The position numbers and the translations under genes were made by a program. A stretch of 5,893 bases of DNA. It comes from Planctomycetota bacterium (GTDB lineage: Bacteria; Planctomycetota; UBA8742; SKZP01; JAIOTL01). The DNA is taken from contig JAIOTL010000174.1 of the NCBI GenBank assembly GCA_021106775.1, positions 1-5,893 on the forward strand, read 5' to 3'. The notes below the pieces were generated by a model. It searched no databases, was not told the DNA's origin, and saw only the letters and a list, made by a program, of their open reading frames with translations. Of this stretch, positions 5,740 through 5,893 are shown in pieces; the stretch's first letter is position 1, and every line of letters begins with the position of its first letter.

Positions 5740-5893
5740 TTGATAGGCAAAAAGATTTTAGAGGGCATCAATCTCACGATTATGCACAAACAGGATGAGA
5801 AGCTCAGTTATCCTCTGCGCGAAGCGAATATATACGTGCGCGAGAAGGAAATCGCGGTCATCGAAGGGCATAGACAAAGCGGGAAAAGCGTGA
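5740..5893 (+). CDS. ABC transporter ATP-binding protein, N-terminal part (cut by the window edge)
   Basis: Only the first 51 residues are visible. They follow the ABC ATPase N-terminal pattern: a first strand (KILEGINLTI, residues 5-14), a possible A-loop aromatic at Tyr24, then LREANIYVREKEIAVIEG (26-43), which matches the usual 'L-x-x-V-x-L-x-V-x-x-x-E-I-x-x-x-x-G' run into Walker A. Walker A is GHRQSGKS (residues 43-50, 5866-5889). It satisfies GxxxxGKS, but the Ser/Asn and Gly that most ABC proteins carry at positions 3 and 4 are Arg and Gln. Such subunits hydrolyse ATP at the inner face of the membrane to drive transport; the substrate cannot be told. Walker B, the signature motif and any permease lie beyond the window. 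Confidence 0.75.
   Translation, partial: MIGKKILEGINLTIMHKQDEKLSYPLREANIYVREKEIAVIEGHRQSGKSV

Noticed and set aside
5593..5740. Small SRP RNA, tRNA or a known riboswitch in the last gap
   Set aside because: I looked on both strands for the SRP GGAAG tetraloop region, tRNA arms and the conserved cores of common riboswitches and found none.
1..5893. CRISPR arrays, insertion sequences, attachment sites
   Set aside because: No spaced repeats, transposase, integrase or terminal inverted repeats are visible.

Overview
The window is 5.9 kb of AT-rich bacterial DNA carrying five genes, all on the + strand, separated by gaps of about 143 to 168 bases. It opens inside a cell-wall amidase gene and closes inside an ABC-transporter ATPase gene. 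Shine-Dalgarno sites (GGAG, AAGGAG, AAAGGTG) stand before three of the genes. The peptidoglycan amidase, a fused beta-oxidation protein and SMC-ScpAB machinery suggest a Gram-negative-type bacterium. From memory of these families, the ScpB core and the DUF721 protein look most like planctomycete/PVC relatives, but the sequence alone cannot settle the phylum.

Layout. 1-794: 3' part of a zinc N-acetylmuramoyl-L-alanine amidase, ended by a clear intrinsic terminator (820-844). 938-3904: a 988-residue FadB/FadJ-like fusion of enoyl-CoA hydratase and 3-hydroxyacyl-CoA dehydrogenase, with an extra acidic, probably disordered tail of about 230 residues. 4073-5020: the chromosome segregation factor ScpB, with an acidic extension before its winged-helix core. 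5167-5592: a DUF721 (DciA-like) gene with an in-frame TAG at codon 74, followed by 67 more codons of recognisable domain. 5593-5739: a gap with several inverted repeats that can form competing hairpins. 5740-5893: the start of an ABC ATPase with a TTG start codon, cut by the window edge just after its Walker A motif.

The genes do not form an obvious single pathway. They cover cell-wall turnover, fatty-acid oxidation, chromosome segregation, probable replicative-helicase loading and transport. The gaps and the first terminator favour several separate transcription units. The points most worth following are the TAG inside the DUF721 gene, the switch-like hairpins before the ABC gene, the acidic tail on the beta-oxidation enzyme, and the loss of a catalytic glutamate in its hydratase half.
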